Positions 18,517 through 26,512 of a stretch of DNA of 64,000 nucleotides are shown one piece after another. This stretch comes from TOLSYN sp963849065 (lineage in GTDB: Bacteria > Acidobacteriota > Terriglobia > Terriglobales > Acidobacteriaceae): NCBI GenBank assembly GCA_963849065.1, contig CAWKFM010000001.1, positions 1 through 64,000 on the forward strand, given 5' to 3'. The notes beneath the pieces were generated by a model, which worked only from the letters and a program-made list of their open reading frames with translations, made no database searches and was not told where the DNA came from. A program made the position numbers and the translations under genes. Every line of letters starts with the position of its first letter. The first letter of the stretch is position 1.

Positions 18517-19734
18517 CTATCCCAGTTGCCCGGATACCTGCACTTCGTCGGACTCTTCGCCGGCAGCAGCGGGAGGCGTCTTACCCGGCACAAACAGCAT
18601 CTTGAGAAACGGCGGCGGCAGTAGGATGGTCACGGCGGTCATGACGATGATCAGCGCGTAGGCGCGTTGCGAAATCATGTTCATCTGCAGGCCGATGAGG
18701 GCGACGATGAGGGAGACTTCGCCGCGCGGTGTCATGCCGACTCCCACCTGCAACATGCTGTGCCAGCCCTCGCTCCACAGGGGCAGAGCGCAACCGACGA
18801 TTTTGGCGGCGATGGCCAGCAGCGACAGGGAGAACGCCAGCAGCAGGACCGAGCGGGAAAAGACTGACAGGTCCAGGCGCGATCCCATGGTGAAGAAGAA
18901 GAACGGCGCCAGGAACTGATTGATGGCCTGGGCGCGCGGCTCCAGGTTCCAGCGCGGCGAATAATCCGCAAAAGCCAGCCCGGCGAAGAAGGCGCCGATG
19001 ATGGCTGCCATGCCGATATAGCTTGCGGCTACCGAGAGTCCGAGGCAGAGCGCCAAGGCAAGCACCAGGGGCGCATCCTTGGTCTGCATCTGCTGAATGC
19101 CGGGCTCCAGACGGTTCACCACCTTGGGCGCAACAAAGATCATGAACACGGCAAAGGCGGCGGCTTCGGCCGCTACCAGCCCAAGGTGCATCCACTCCAC
19201 GCCGCCGCCGCCGCGCACCGTGCTCACCAGGATGCCTAGCAGCAACATGCCGAGGATGTCGTCAAACACCGCCGCGCCCAGGATGATCTGCGCGGTGCGC
19301 AGCTTGTGCGCATGGAGGTCGCGCAGCACGCGCGCCGTGACGCCGACGCTGGTGGCCACCATGGCGGCGGCCACGAAAGACGCCTCATGGGTCGCCTCGT
19401 GATGCCAGCGCAGGAAGAGAAAGCCCGCCGCGAAAGACAGGATGATTCCAAACGCGGCCACGCGCAGGCTGAGCTTGCCGACGCGGATGAAATCGCTAGG
19501 CGAGGTTTCCAGTCCTACGGTGAACAGCAGGAAGACGGCGCCAATCTCGGCGATGGAATAGATCGTGTCGCCGGGCAGAACAAAGCGGGTGGCGTAGGGG
19601 CCCAGCACGACGCCCGCCAGTATCTCGCCCAGCACGGCGGGCAATCGCAGCCGCTCGAACAGCTCACCAAATACCTTCGCCCAAACGAAGATGGTGAACA
19701 TCTGCAGCAGAAGTGAGTCGGTTCCATGAGGCAT
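18517..19734 (-). CDS. Cation/proton antiporter (CPA2/Kef-type)
   Basis: About 405 residues with 11-13 hydrophobic segments and no cytoplasmic RCK/TrkA domain. The N-terminal LRLPAVLGEILAGVVLGP is the conserved entry motif, followed by FLLFTVGLETSPSDF, ATSVGVTARVL, ILGAAVFDDILGMLLLGIL (the paired acidic residues expected for ion exchange are in VFDD) and GMTPRGEVSLIVALIG. It would exchange Na+ or K+ for protons across the inner membrane. The start ATG at 19734 is preferred over an in-frame upstream one because it gives the normal N-terminus. Confidence 0.88.
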   Translation of the reverse strand: MPHGTDSLLLQMFTIFVWAKVFGELFERLRLPAVLGEILAGVVLGPYATRFVLPGDTIYSIAEIGAVFLLFTVGLETSPSDFIRVGKLSLRVAAFGIILSFAAGFLFLRWHHEATHEASFVAAAMVATSVGVTARVLRDLHAHKLRTAQIILGAAVFDDILGMLLLGILVSTVRGGGGVEWMHLGLVAAEAAAFAVFMIFVAPKVVNRLEPGIQQMQTKDAPLVLALALCLGLSVAASYIGMAAIIGAFFAGLAFADYSPRWNLEPRAQAINQFLAPFFFFTMGSRLDLSVFSRSVLLLAFSLSLLAIAAKIVGCALPLWSEGWHSMLQVGVGMTPRGEVSLIVALIGLQMNMISQRAYALIIVMTAVTILLPPPFLKMLFVPGKTPPAAAGEESDEVQVSGQLG

Positions 19735-19964
19735 CTGACGGATTTCCGTGGTGCAGCGCAAGCGACTGGCGCCGCAGGTATCGCAATACTATTCTCCGAT
19801 ACGCATTGCGAATCCTGCGAGCGAAATCGAAGGCTGCCGCACGATTTCAGCTCCTATCTGGTACACGAGTGATCATCTGCTCTCGATTTTTCACCAACCT
19901 TCTCTGGATTCATGCCATCGTTAGGACGTTTCGTGAATCAGATTCCCTTCCGCAGAGAAGACAC

Positions 19965-20312
19965 ATGAAGACAAAGTTGCTTTGCACTCTGCAGTCCTGT
20001 CTCGGAATCGTTGTCAGCGCCGTGTGCGCCTTCGCCTTCGCCAGGCTGTTCTCCCGCACCCACTGGAAACTCGCGGCGCCATTCCTGTTCGCTGTGGTCC
20101 TGGTACTGCTGGCGGGCCGATTTGGGGCGGTTATCAGCGTGGTTGGCTCCGTGCTGGCGGCGGGTATCTTCGCGCTGCACCTGTTCGCCCCGCTGCATTC
20201 GTTGCGGGTTGAAAATGACGCGGAGCGCGCCACCCTGGCCTGGATGGTTCTGCTCTCGATTTCGGCATCCTACCTTTTGTTTCCCTCGCGCAGCGGAGGT
20301 GACGGCCTTTGA
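19965..20312 (+). CDS. Small membrane protein, DUF4118/KdpD-transmembrane-like
   Basis: 115 residues starting MKTKLLCTLQSCLG, with AGAAG upstream of this ATG; a longer open frame to 19713 is thought non-coding. Four hydrophobic segments are spaced as in the KdpD/DUF4118 transmembrane module (VVLVLLAGRFGAVISVVGSVLAAGIF, then LHSLRVENDAERATLAWMV). It lacks any kinase domain, so it is a stand-alone version of that module. Function unknown. It ends two bases from the end of the convergent DUF2071 gene. Confidence 0.65.
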   Translation: MKTKLLCTLQSCLGIVVSAVCAFAFARLFSRTHWKLAAPFLFAVVLVLLAGRFGAVISVVGSVLAAGIFALHLFAPLHSLRVENDAERATLAWMVLLSISASYLLFPSRSGGDGL

Positions 20313-20313
20313 G

Positions 20314-21132
20314 TCAGCGCGTGAGCTGGACGCGCTCCGGAGCCCAGGTTAAAAGCTTGTTGCAACGGGAAAAATGGCAAAGGTTCGGCATCGCCGGCAA
20401 GCTCAGGCCCAGCGTTTCGGTCAGGGTGTTGCTTCGCAGTTCCACGCTGGCCTGCTGCAGCGGCCACGGTTGATGATGCAACTCGGTACGGTACAGCTTT
20501 CCACGATGAAATGAATACACGCAATACCGCTCGGTAAGGAATGCGTCGAGGCTGCCCGGCCTTGCCCGTTCCGCTGCGCCCGCGGGAGCATATGCCACAT
20601 CGAGTGTTGCCGGTCCGCTTATGGCCGGCGGCCCATGCAGGCGGCGCGAGCGGAAGCGAATCGCATCCTCCCCGCTCTTGCGCGCCCTGACCGTCGCGCC
20701 GCTCACCTCAATCGCGGCGTGCCAATAGGGCACACGGAAGAAGACCCGGGCAAACCACACAGCCGATAGACTGGCTGCATCCACACTGAAATTGAAGACC
20801 CCTGGCTTGCCGCCCCTGTCCACACAGGTGCGCACATTCACCTGTGGGAAAAATGACAACTTGGGCAAAGGCGGAACTCCATTGGGACGCAGGTGGCTGG
20901 TACAGAAGGGCACAAGGGTCAGCCACGCCGCCCCGTCATAGAGTTCCAGGGTCAGCGTGTCGGGCACCAGAGGCCGCAGGACGGAAGGCTCCACTGCGAA
21001 GTGAGCGAACAGTACATCGTTCCAGCTTTGCGAGAACAGCCACTGGGCGTCCGGCGGCAGCCAGGGCCTGTGCTCCACCGAGTAGAGCAGGCTGCCCGCC
21101 GTCACGAATTGAGTCTCGAACTCCGGCTCCAC
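20314..21132 (-). CDS. DUF2071 (YqjF-like) family protein
   Basis: 272 residues matching the YqjF/DUF2071 layout: LFSQSWNDVLFAHFAVEPSVLRPLVPDTL near residues 32-60, DGAAWLTLVPFCTSHLRPNGVPPLP, VNVRTCVDRGGKPGVFNFSVDA, then AFLTERYCVYSF. These proteins are related to acetoacetate-decarboxylase-fold enzymes but have no settled activity. It is a single gene between the DUF4118-like gene and the divergent thyX. Confidence 0.8.
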   Translation of the reverse strand: MEPEFETQFVTAGSLLYSVEHRPWLPPDAQWLFSQSWNDVLFAHFAVEPSVLRPLVPDTLTLELYDGAAWLTLVPFCTSHLRPNGVPPLPKLSFFPQVNVRTCVDRGGKPGVFNFSVDAASLSAVWFARVFFRVPYWHAAIEVSGATVRARKSGEDAIRFRSRRLHGPPAISGPATLDVAYAPAGAAERARPGSLDAFLTERYCVYSFHRGKLYRTELHHQPWPLQQASVELRSNTLTETLGLSLPAMPNLCHFSRCNKLLTWAPERVQLTR

Positions 21133-21314
21133 TTGTTGGCTCCAGATTTTTTGGCTGCAGAACGCTCAACCTCTTAAAAGCCTAGCCCAATTCCCCGGTG
21201 CGCAGCACAGGAATTCCTCCACTGCCTCCATTCTTGCCGGATTCCACTGCCCCGTCCGGGAATCGCGCCGAATCCGAGTTGGCAATTGGGCGGCTTTGCG
21301 TCAAAATCAAGCGC

Positions 21315-22955
21315 ATGACCGTTCCCGCCTTCGGCACTCCTGCTTCCTCCGGTTCCGAGCCTGTCTCCGCCGCAACATCGCCGGAGGCGGTTTCCGCGGC
21401 GTCCTCCGTGGCTCCCTCGGAAACCCAGGTCTATTGCATCCACGGAGCCGACCCGGAGGTACAGGCCTACGCCATGGCCAAGTACTCCCGCTCGGCGCTC
21501 TCAATGAAGGAATCGCTGGCCGAGCTCAACGAGCAGAAGGCGGAGAAGTTTCTCAACACCTTCTACTTCCAGTACGGCCACCGCTCCATCGCCGATCTGG
21601 CGCACGTTGCCATGGCCATCGAGCGGCTCTCTCTGCTGGCTGCCACGGTGGTGGTCGATGAGACCCGCTGGGACGGACAGGAGCGCTCCACCCGCTATCA
21701 GGACTTCCGCAAGAGCGGCCATTACACGCCCGCATTCCACGAATCCGCTGAGCTCCGCCTCTATGAGGAAACTATCGATTTCCTCTTCTCCGAGTACCGC
21801 AAGTTCAGCGAACTGAATTTCGAGTATCTGACCTCTCAAACCCCCAAACCGCCGGAGATGCCGCAGGAAACCTACGACCGCACCATGCGCGCCCGAGCCT
21901 TCGATATTTCGCGCTACCTGCTGCCGCTGGCCACCAACACCTCCCTGGGACAGATAGTGAACGCCCGTACCCTGGAGACGCAGGTCGCGCGTCTGCTCGG
22001 CAGTCCCTACGAGGAGGTGCGTCAGCTGGGCGAACGCATGAAGCAGGCGGCGCGCGGGCCCGCCTGGGATGTGAATTCCACCAAGCGCCGCGCGCTGGTG
22101 GACGCCATCGCCGCAGCCCTCGACGAAAAAGACTCGGTCATCGCCGAGCGTGCCCGCGCCGAACTCCTGCGCGAAACCCATGTGTCGCCCACGCTGGTCA
22201 AGCACGCCGAGCCCAGCGCCTACGAGCTCGCCTCGCGCAAGGCGCTGGCGCAGGCCGAAGCCGAACTGATGCTCGGCCAGGAGATTGCCCCCGCGCCCGA
22301 AGTCGATCTGCTCGACGACGAGCCGCTGGAAATTGAGCTGCCAACCACGCTGCTCTACGAACATTCACGCCATCCCTACCGCCAGCTGCGCGAGGCGGTG
22401 GCCGCCCTCGGCTTCCGCCAGCGCGAGGAGATCATCGACCTTGGCATGCGCCATCGCGGACGCCACGACGAGCTGCTGCGTCCCTACTGCGCCGGGCAAA
22501 AGTTCCGCTTTGACATTCTCATGGACATCGGCGCCTATCGCGATCTGCACCGCCATCGCCGCTGCGTGCAGATCCACCAGGAGTACAGCTTCGCCCACGG
22601 CTTCGACACCCCGCGCGAGATACGCGAAGCAGGCCACGCCCCGCTCTACGCCGCCGCCATGCTACGCGCTGCCGACGCCGGACGCCACCTTGCGGATGCG
22701 CTGGCCGCCCGCGGGGAATCCCCGCACCCCGCGCAGTATCTGCTTCCCCTCGGCTACCTCAAGCGCACGCTCTTCAAGATGGATTTTGCCGAAGTCGTCT
22801 ACATCAGCGAGCTGCGCACCGGGGTCGCCGGCCACTGGAGCTACCGTAGCGTCGCCTACCAGATGTACGAACGCGTCGCCGAACGCCACCCCGCGCTGGC
22901 CAAATACTTCCGCGTAACCAACATCCACGAGCCGGTGGATTTGCTGCAGAGGTGA
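21315..22955 (+). CDS. thyX: Flavin-dependent thymidylate synthase, tandem two-domain form
   Basis: About 546 residues from the ATG at 21315 (an in-frame upstream start at 21198 would add 39 residues). ThyX makes dTMP from dUMP using methylene-THF, NADPH and FAD. Single-domain ThyX is 220-270 residues; here there are two related halves. The first contains FYFQYGHRSIADLAHVAMAIE and ERSTRYQDFRK; the second contains DLHRHRRCVQIHQEYSFAHGF. Neither half shows the complete RHRxxSxNExSxR consensus. No thyA is in the window. Long ThyX proteins of this kind are known from Chlamydiae, among others. The role as the cell's thymidylate synthase is inferred. Confidence 0.85.
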   Translation: MTVPAFGTPASSGSEPVSAATSPEAVSAASSVAPSETQVYCIHGADPEVQAYAMAKYSRSALSMKESLAELNEQKAEKFLNTFYFQYGHRSIADLAHVAMAIERLSLLAATVVVDETRWDGQERSTRYQDFRKSGHYTPAFHESAELRLYEETIDFLFSEYRKFSELNFEYLTSQTPKPPEMPQETYDRTMRARAFDISRYLLPLATNTSLGQIVNARTLETQVARLLGSPYEEVRQLGERMKQAARGPAWDVNSTKRRALVDAIAAALDEKDSVIAERARAELLRETHVSPTLVKHAEPSAYELASRKALAQAEAELMLGQEIAPAPEVDLLDDEPLEIELPTTLLYEHSRHPYRQLREAVAALGFRQREEIIDLGMRHRGRHDELLRPYCAGQKFRFDILMDIGAYRDLHRHRRCVQIHQEYSFAHGFDTPREIREAGHAPLYAAAMLRAADAGRHLADALAARGESPHPAQYLLPLGYLKRTLFKMDFAEVVYISELRTGVAGHWSYRSVAYQMYERVAERHPALAKYFRVTNIHEPVDLLQR

Positions 22956-22985
22956 TTTGCATAGGCGAACCGATGTGCACGGGTG

Positions 22986-23019
22986 GCCCATATTAGCCCT
23001 CTTTTGGCTACTGTGGGGC
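22986..23019. repeat. Hairpin repeat copy 1
   Basis: GCCCATATTAGCC, 7-nt loop CTCTTTT, GGCTACTGTGGGGC. Inner stem TAGCC/GGCTA is perfect and the outer GCCCA/TGGGGC pairs with one bulge. It resembles the hairpin after rpoC (56815-56849) in both arms and loop length. Confidence 0.6.
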
Positions 23020-23322
23020 TGTTGACGTTGCGTCACGTTGTGCGTTTGGGAATCGTTGGATAGTTGGCGGTTTATGGGCAGCTAACAGTTTGCCCGAGAT
23101 GTCCGCCCCGTTGAGTATCGCTCTAACTACCTCCCGTACTTCCAAGCCAGGAAACAGCAGGGGAATGAAATTGGGAGATCGAGAACGACTAAGAACCCCA
23201 CAGCGATCCCGCAGGAGACCATCCAAGGACATACATACCGAAAGGCAGGACGACGCAAGCCTCCAAAGCAAACTACTATGCTTGTCGAATCGGAGCCGGA
23301 TTTACTTTTTTGTGTTCTCCTT

Positions 23323-23350
23323 TTGTTTGCCCTTTGCTCTGTGCTATTCT
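23323..23350 (+). promoter_or_regulatory. Candidate recA promoter
   Basis: TTGTTT and TATTCT separated by 16 bases would start transcription near 23357, giving a 70-nt leader for recA. Only moderately close to the sigma-70 consensus. Confidence 0.4.
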
Positions 23351-23426
23351 CTCGGCAGCCGTCCGCATCATTCGCTAAAATCATTGCAGCCCGCATCGCC
23401 ACAAGGCGGCAGGCAAGGAGTGTTTC

Positions 23427-24503
23427 ATGGCCGACGACCGGTCCCACGCAATTGATCTTGCGCTCTCGCAGATCGAAAAGCAGTTTGGCAAGGGTTCCAT
23501 CATGCGCCTGGGCAGCAAGGGGCCCATCGTTCCCATCGCGGTGATCTCCACCGGCAGCATCTCCTTCGACGCCGCGCTTGGCGTGGGCGGAGTCCCCCGC
23601 GGCCGCGTCATCGAGGTCTTCGGCCCCGAGTCCTCCGGCAAAACCACCATCACCCTGCAGATCATCGCCGAAGCCCAGAAAGCCGGCGGCATGGCGGCGT
23701 TTGTGGATGCCGAGCACGCCCTCGACCCGGCCTACGCCAAGCGCCTCGGCGTCGATGTGGATAACCTGCTGGTCTCGCAGCCCGATTACGGCGAGCAGGC
23801 TCTGGAAATCACCGAAGCCCTCGTCCGCTCCGGCGCTATTGACGTGCTGGTGGTGGACTCGGTCGCCGCGCTGGTCCCCAAGGCCGAGCTCGAGGGAGAA
23901 ATGGGCGATAGCCAGATGGGCCTGCAGGCCCGTCTCATGTCCCAGGCCCTGCGCAAGCTCACCGGAACGGTCAGCAAGTCGCGCACCTGCCTCATCTTCA
24001 TCAACCAGCTTCGCGAGAAAATCGGCGTCATGTTCGGCAATCCTGAGACCACCACCGGCGGACGCGCCCTTAAGTTCTACTCCTCGGTGCGCATCGATAT
24101 CCGCCGCATCGCTGCCATCAAGGACGGAGACCAGGTCGTCGGATCGCGCACCAAGGTCAAGATCGTCAAAAACAAAACGGCGGCACCTTTCCGCGAGGCG
24201 GAGTTCGACATCATGTACGGCGAAGGAATCTCGCGCGAAGGCGACATGCTCGACGTGGCAGTGGAGCGCAACATCGTCGAAAAATCCGGCGCCTGGTACA
24301 GCTTTCAGGGAGAACGAATCGGCCAAGGCCGCGAAAACACCAAGAACTTCCTCAAGGAAAACAAGGACGTCGCTGCCCGCATCGAGCAAGCGGTGCGCGC
24401 AGCCTTGGGCCTGGACCGCGCCGCTGCCGAGGCGCCTGCCGACCCGGCCCCGATCTCGCCGAAGGAAGTGGCCGCAGCCAAGGCCGCAGTGCCCAAAAAG
24501 TAG
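23427..24503 (+). CDS. recA: Recombinase A
   Basis: The 358-residue DNA strand-exchange protein and SOS co-protease. It has an N-terminal helix (DRSHAIDLALSQIEKQFGKGSIMRLG), Walker A GPESSGKTTITL near residues 67-78, FVDAEHALDPAYAKRLGVDV, Walker B LVVDSVAALVPKAE, loop L2 region with FINQLREKIGVMFGNPETTTGG, and a Pro/Ala/Lys-rich C-terminal tail. The ATG follows CAAGGAG. It stands alone; neither recX nor lexA is adjacent. A strong hairpin after the stop probably ends the transcript. Confidence 0.98.
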   Translation: MADDRSHAIDLALSQIEKQFGKGSIMRLGSKGPIVPIAVISTGSISFDAALGVGGVPRGRVIEVFGPESSGKTTITLQIIAEAQKAGGMAAFVDAEHALDPAYAKRLGVDVDNLLVSQPDYGEQALEITEALVRSGAIDVLVVDSVAALVPKAELEGEMGDSQMGLQARLMSQALRKLTGTVSKSRTCLIFINQLREKIGVMFGNPETTTGGRALKFYSSVRIDIRRIAAIKDGDQVVGSRTKVKIVKNKTAAPFREAEFDIMYGEGISREGDMLDVAVERNIVEKSGAWYSFQGERIGQGRENTKNFLKENKDVAARIEQAVRAALGLDRAAAEAPADPAPISPKEVAAAKAAVPKK

Positions 24504-24516
24504 CCCAGCTCGGGTA

Positions 24517-24554
24517 CCCCACTCTGCGTCGTGCTGTTCGACGCAGATGTGGGG
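24517..24554 (+). terminator. Hairpin repeat copy 2, probable recA terminator
   Basis: CCCCACTCTGCGTCG, 7-nt loop TGCTGTT, CGACGCAGATGTGGGG. Fifteen pairs with a single bulged T, 13 bases past the recA stop. No T-run follows. Loop length and the outer CCCCAC/GTGGGG pairs match the other repeat copies. Confidence 0.7.
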
Positions 24555-24712
24555 CAGCAACACCCTGCACGTAGCTGCTCCTGATTTTAGCGTTTCTTCC
24601 CGCGATCATTCCTCAAATCCAGGCGGATGGTGCCCCAGGCGAGCGCCGATGCTTTTCGACGCTAATCTGGAAGGAATGTCCTATCTAAAAGGGACTATCA
24701 TTTCCCCCACTG

Positions 24713-25459
24713 ATGCCACTGCGTCCCGACCATCGCGCACCGCTCACGCCTCGCGCCATCGCCCGCCTCGCCCCGCTGCCGCGCTCCTTCTATGTCCGTG
24801 ATCCGCTCACCGTCGCCCGCGAACTCCTCGGCAAATTGTTGATCCGCCTTGTGCCGGAGGATGTTTCAGCCCCGGTCGCGCGGACGCGAGTCCTCGCCGG
24901 ACGCATCGTCGAAAGCGAAGCCTATCTTGGGGCCGACGACCCGGGCGCCCACGCCTATCGAGGGCTCACTCCGCGCAACGCCGTCCTCTTCGGCCCTCCG
25001 GGCCACGCCTACGTCTACTTCATCTACGGAAACCACTACTGCACCAACGTCAGTTGCCAGCCTGCCGGCGTCCCCGGCGGCGTCCTCCTCCGCGCCCTGG
25101 AACCCGTCTGCGGAATCCCCGCCATGGCCGCCCTGCGCGGCCTCACCCTCCCGCCTCGAACGAGCGATGCCAAGATGGGTCAAACTGAACTCAGCCAGGC
25201 AGCACTCAGCCAAGCCCAGCTGCGCCGCCTCACCTCCGGTCCGGGACGCCTCTCCGCCGCGCTTGGCATCACCCGTCCCCTTCACAACGGCTGCGACCTC
25301 TGCTCCCGCTCCAGCGGCCTCTACATCGCCTCCGACCCCGATAGCGCCGTCGCCGAAATCTCCACTACCCCCCGCATCAACGTCACCCGCGCCCCGCACG
25401 ACGAATGGCGCTTCGTGCTCACCGGCAATCCCTTCGTTTCCGGAAAACGCTTTGGTTAA
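24713..25459 (+). CDS. 3-methyladenine DNA glycosylase (AAG/MPG family)
   Basis: A monofunctional glycosylase that removes alkylated and deaminated purines in base-excision repair. 248 residues. Family features: DPLTVARELLGKLLIR, RIVESEAYLGADDPGAHAYRG (catalytic Glu and the conserved AHA.RG), NAVLFGPPGHAYVYFIYGNHYCTNV, GGVLLRALEP, LTSGPGRLSAALGI and TTPRINVTRA. An insert of about 20 residues (LPPRTSDAKMGQTELSQAAL) separates two of these motifs. It follows recA in the same direction but across a hairpin and 200 bases, so it is probably separately transcribed. Confidence 0.93.
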   Translation: MPLRPDHRAPLTPRAIARLAPLPRSFYVRDPLTVARELLGKLLIRLVPEDVSAPVARTRVLAGRIVESEAYLGADDPGAHAYRGLTPRNAVLFGPPGHAYVYFIYGNHYCTNVSCQPAGVPGGVLLRALEPVCGIPAMAALRGLTLPPRTSDAKMGQTELSQAALSQAQLRRLTSGPGRLSAALGITRPLHNGCDLCSRSSGLYIASDPDSAVAEISTTPRINVTRAPHDEWRFVLTGNPFVSGKRFG

Positions 25460-25560
25460 CCTGAGCGCATGGCCGTACCACAATAAATCAGCGCAACGAA
25501 TCGTTTGTGCATCGTGAAGGCAAGTAGGGGAACCGGGCGAGACTGCTGGCAGGCAGGGAC

Positions 25561-26484
25561 GTGAATATCGAACTGAGCGTGGAGGCGGCGAAGTGGCCGA
25601 AGGCCAAGAATAGAAAAGACGCGAAGGGTTACTGGTCAAAAGCGGCGCAGGCAACGTCGTACTTCCGGGAGACAGTCTATAACAACATGGGGTATGGGGC
25701 CGCTCCCCCCAGGGGAAACGGTGAGGTGGACACGAACACGGACCAAGGATTGAGCAAGGTTCCTGAGGTCACGCTGATCTTCTGGATCATCAAGATTGCC
25801 GCGACCACGTTGGGGGAGACGGGCGGAGATGCGGTGACAATGTCGATGCATCTCGGCTACCTGATTGGCACCGGCATTTTTGCAGTCATCTTTGTCGTTG
25901 CGGTTCTGGCGCAGATCACGGCGACGCCATTTCGGCCCTGGCTGTACTGGACGACGATTGTTGCCTCCACAACGGTGGGGACGACGTTGGCCGACTTTGC
26001 CGACCGCTCGCTGGGAATAGGCTATGCCGGGGGCACATCGATTCTGCTGATGCTTCTTTTGGGATCGCTGTATGTGTGGCACCGCGTGATGGGATCGGTA
26101 GCGGTGGATACGGTGAGTTATCCGAAGGTGGAGATGTTTTACTGGGTCACCATCATGTTTTCGCAGACGCTGGGCACGGCGCTGGGGGACTGGACGGCGG
26201 ACAGCGCGGGCTTGGGCTATCACGGAGGTCTGGTGGTGTTTACGTCTTTGCTGGCGCTGGTGGCAGCGGCGTACTACTGGACCAGGATCTCGCGCACTAC
26301 GCTCTTCTGGACGGCGTTTATTCTGACGCGTCCGCTGGGCGCGGTGCTGGGCGATTCCCTTGACAAGCCCGTCAGTGCCGGCGGCCTGGCGCTGAGCCGC
26401 TATGCGGCGTCGGCGGTGCTGGTGGCGATGATGGCGCTTTGCATTTTGATTTTTCCGCAAAGAGCCGCAAAGCGCGGGCACTGA
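25561..26484 (+). CDS. COG4705-like membrane protein with four internal repeats
   Basis: Up to 307 residues from a GTG; an ATG at 25687 would give 265 residues and remove a hydrophilic leader of doubtful reality. Four copies of a roughly 55-residue unit follow, each with a helix ending in a T(L/V)G(T/E)xxxD pattern and then a second helix: TTLGETGGD, TTVGTTLAD, QTLGTALGD and RPLGAVLGD. Three are followed by LGIGYAGG, LGLGYHGG-like loops. This is the layout of uncharacterised COG4705 membrane-anchored proteins. Function unknown; the repeated acidic residues in membrane helices suggest ion or metal binding, which is inference. Confidence 0.72.
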   Translation: MNIELSVEAAKWPKAKNRKDAKGYWSKAAQATSYFRETVYNNMGYGAAPPRGNGEVDTNTDQGLSKVPEVTLIFWIIKIAATTLGETGGDAVTMSMHLGYLIGTGIFAVIFVVAVLAQITATPFRPWLYWTTIVASTTVGTTLADFADRSLGIGYAGGTSILLMLLLGSLYVWHRVMGSVAVDTVSYPKVEMFYWVTIMFSQTLGTALGDWTADSAGLGYHGGLVVFTSLLALVAAAYYWTRISRTTLFWTAFILTRPLGAVLGDSLDKPVSAGGLALSRYAASAVLVAMMALCILIFPQRAAKRGH

Positions 26485-26512
26485 CCGGGCGGCAGGGCTC
26501 TATACTTTCAAC

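Larger units (their letters stand above)
22956..23426. other. thyX-recA intergenic region
   Basis: A 471-bp gap. It holds one copy of the 7-nt-loop hairpin repeat (22986-23019) and a recA promoter candidate (23323-23350). The rest shows no credible gene. I found no clear LexA-type palindrome, but the acidobacterial box is not known to me well enough to exclude one. Confidence 0.5.
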
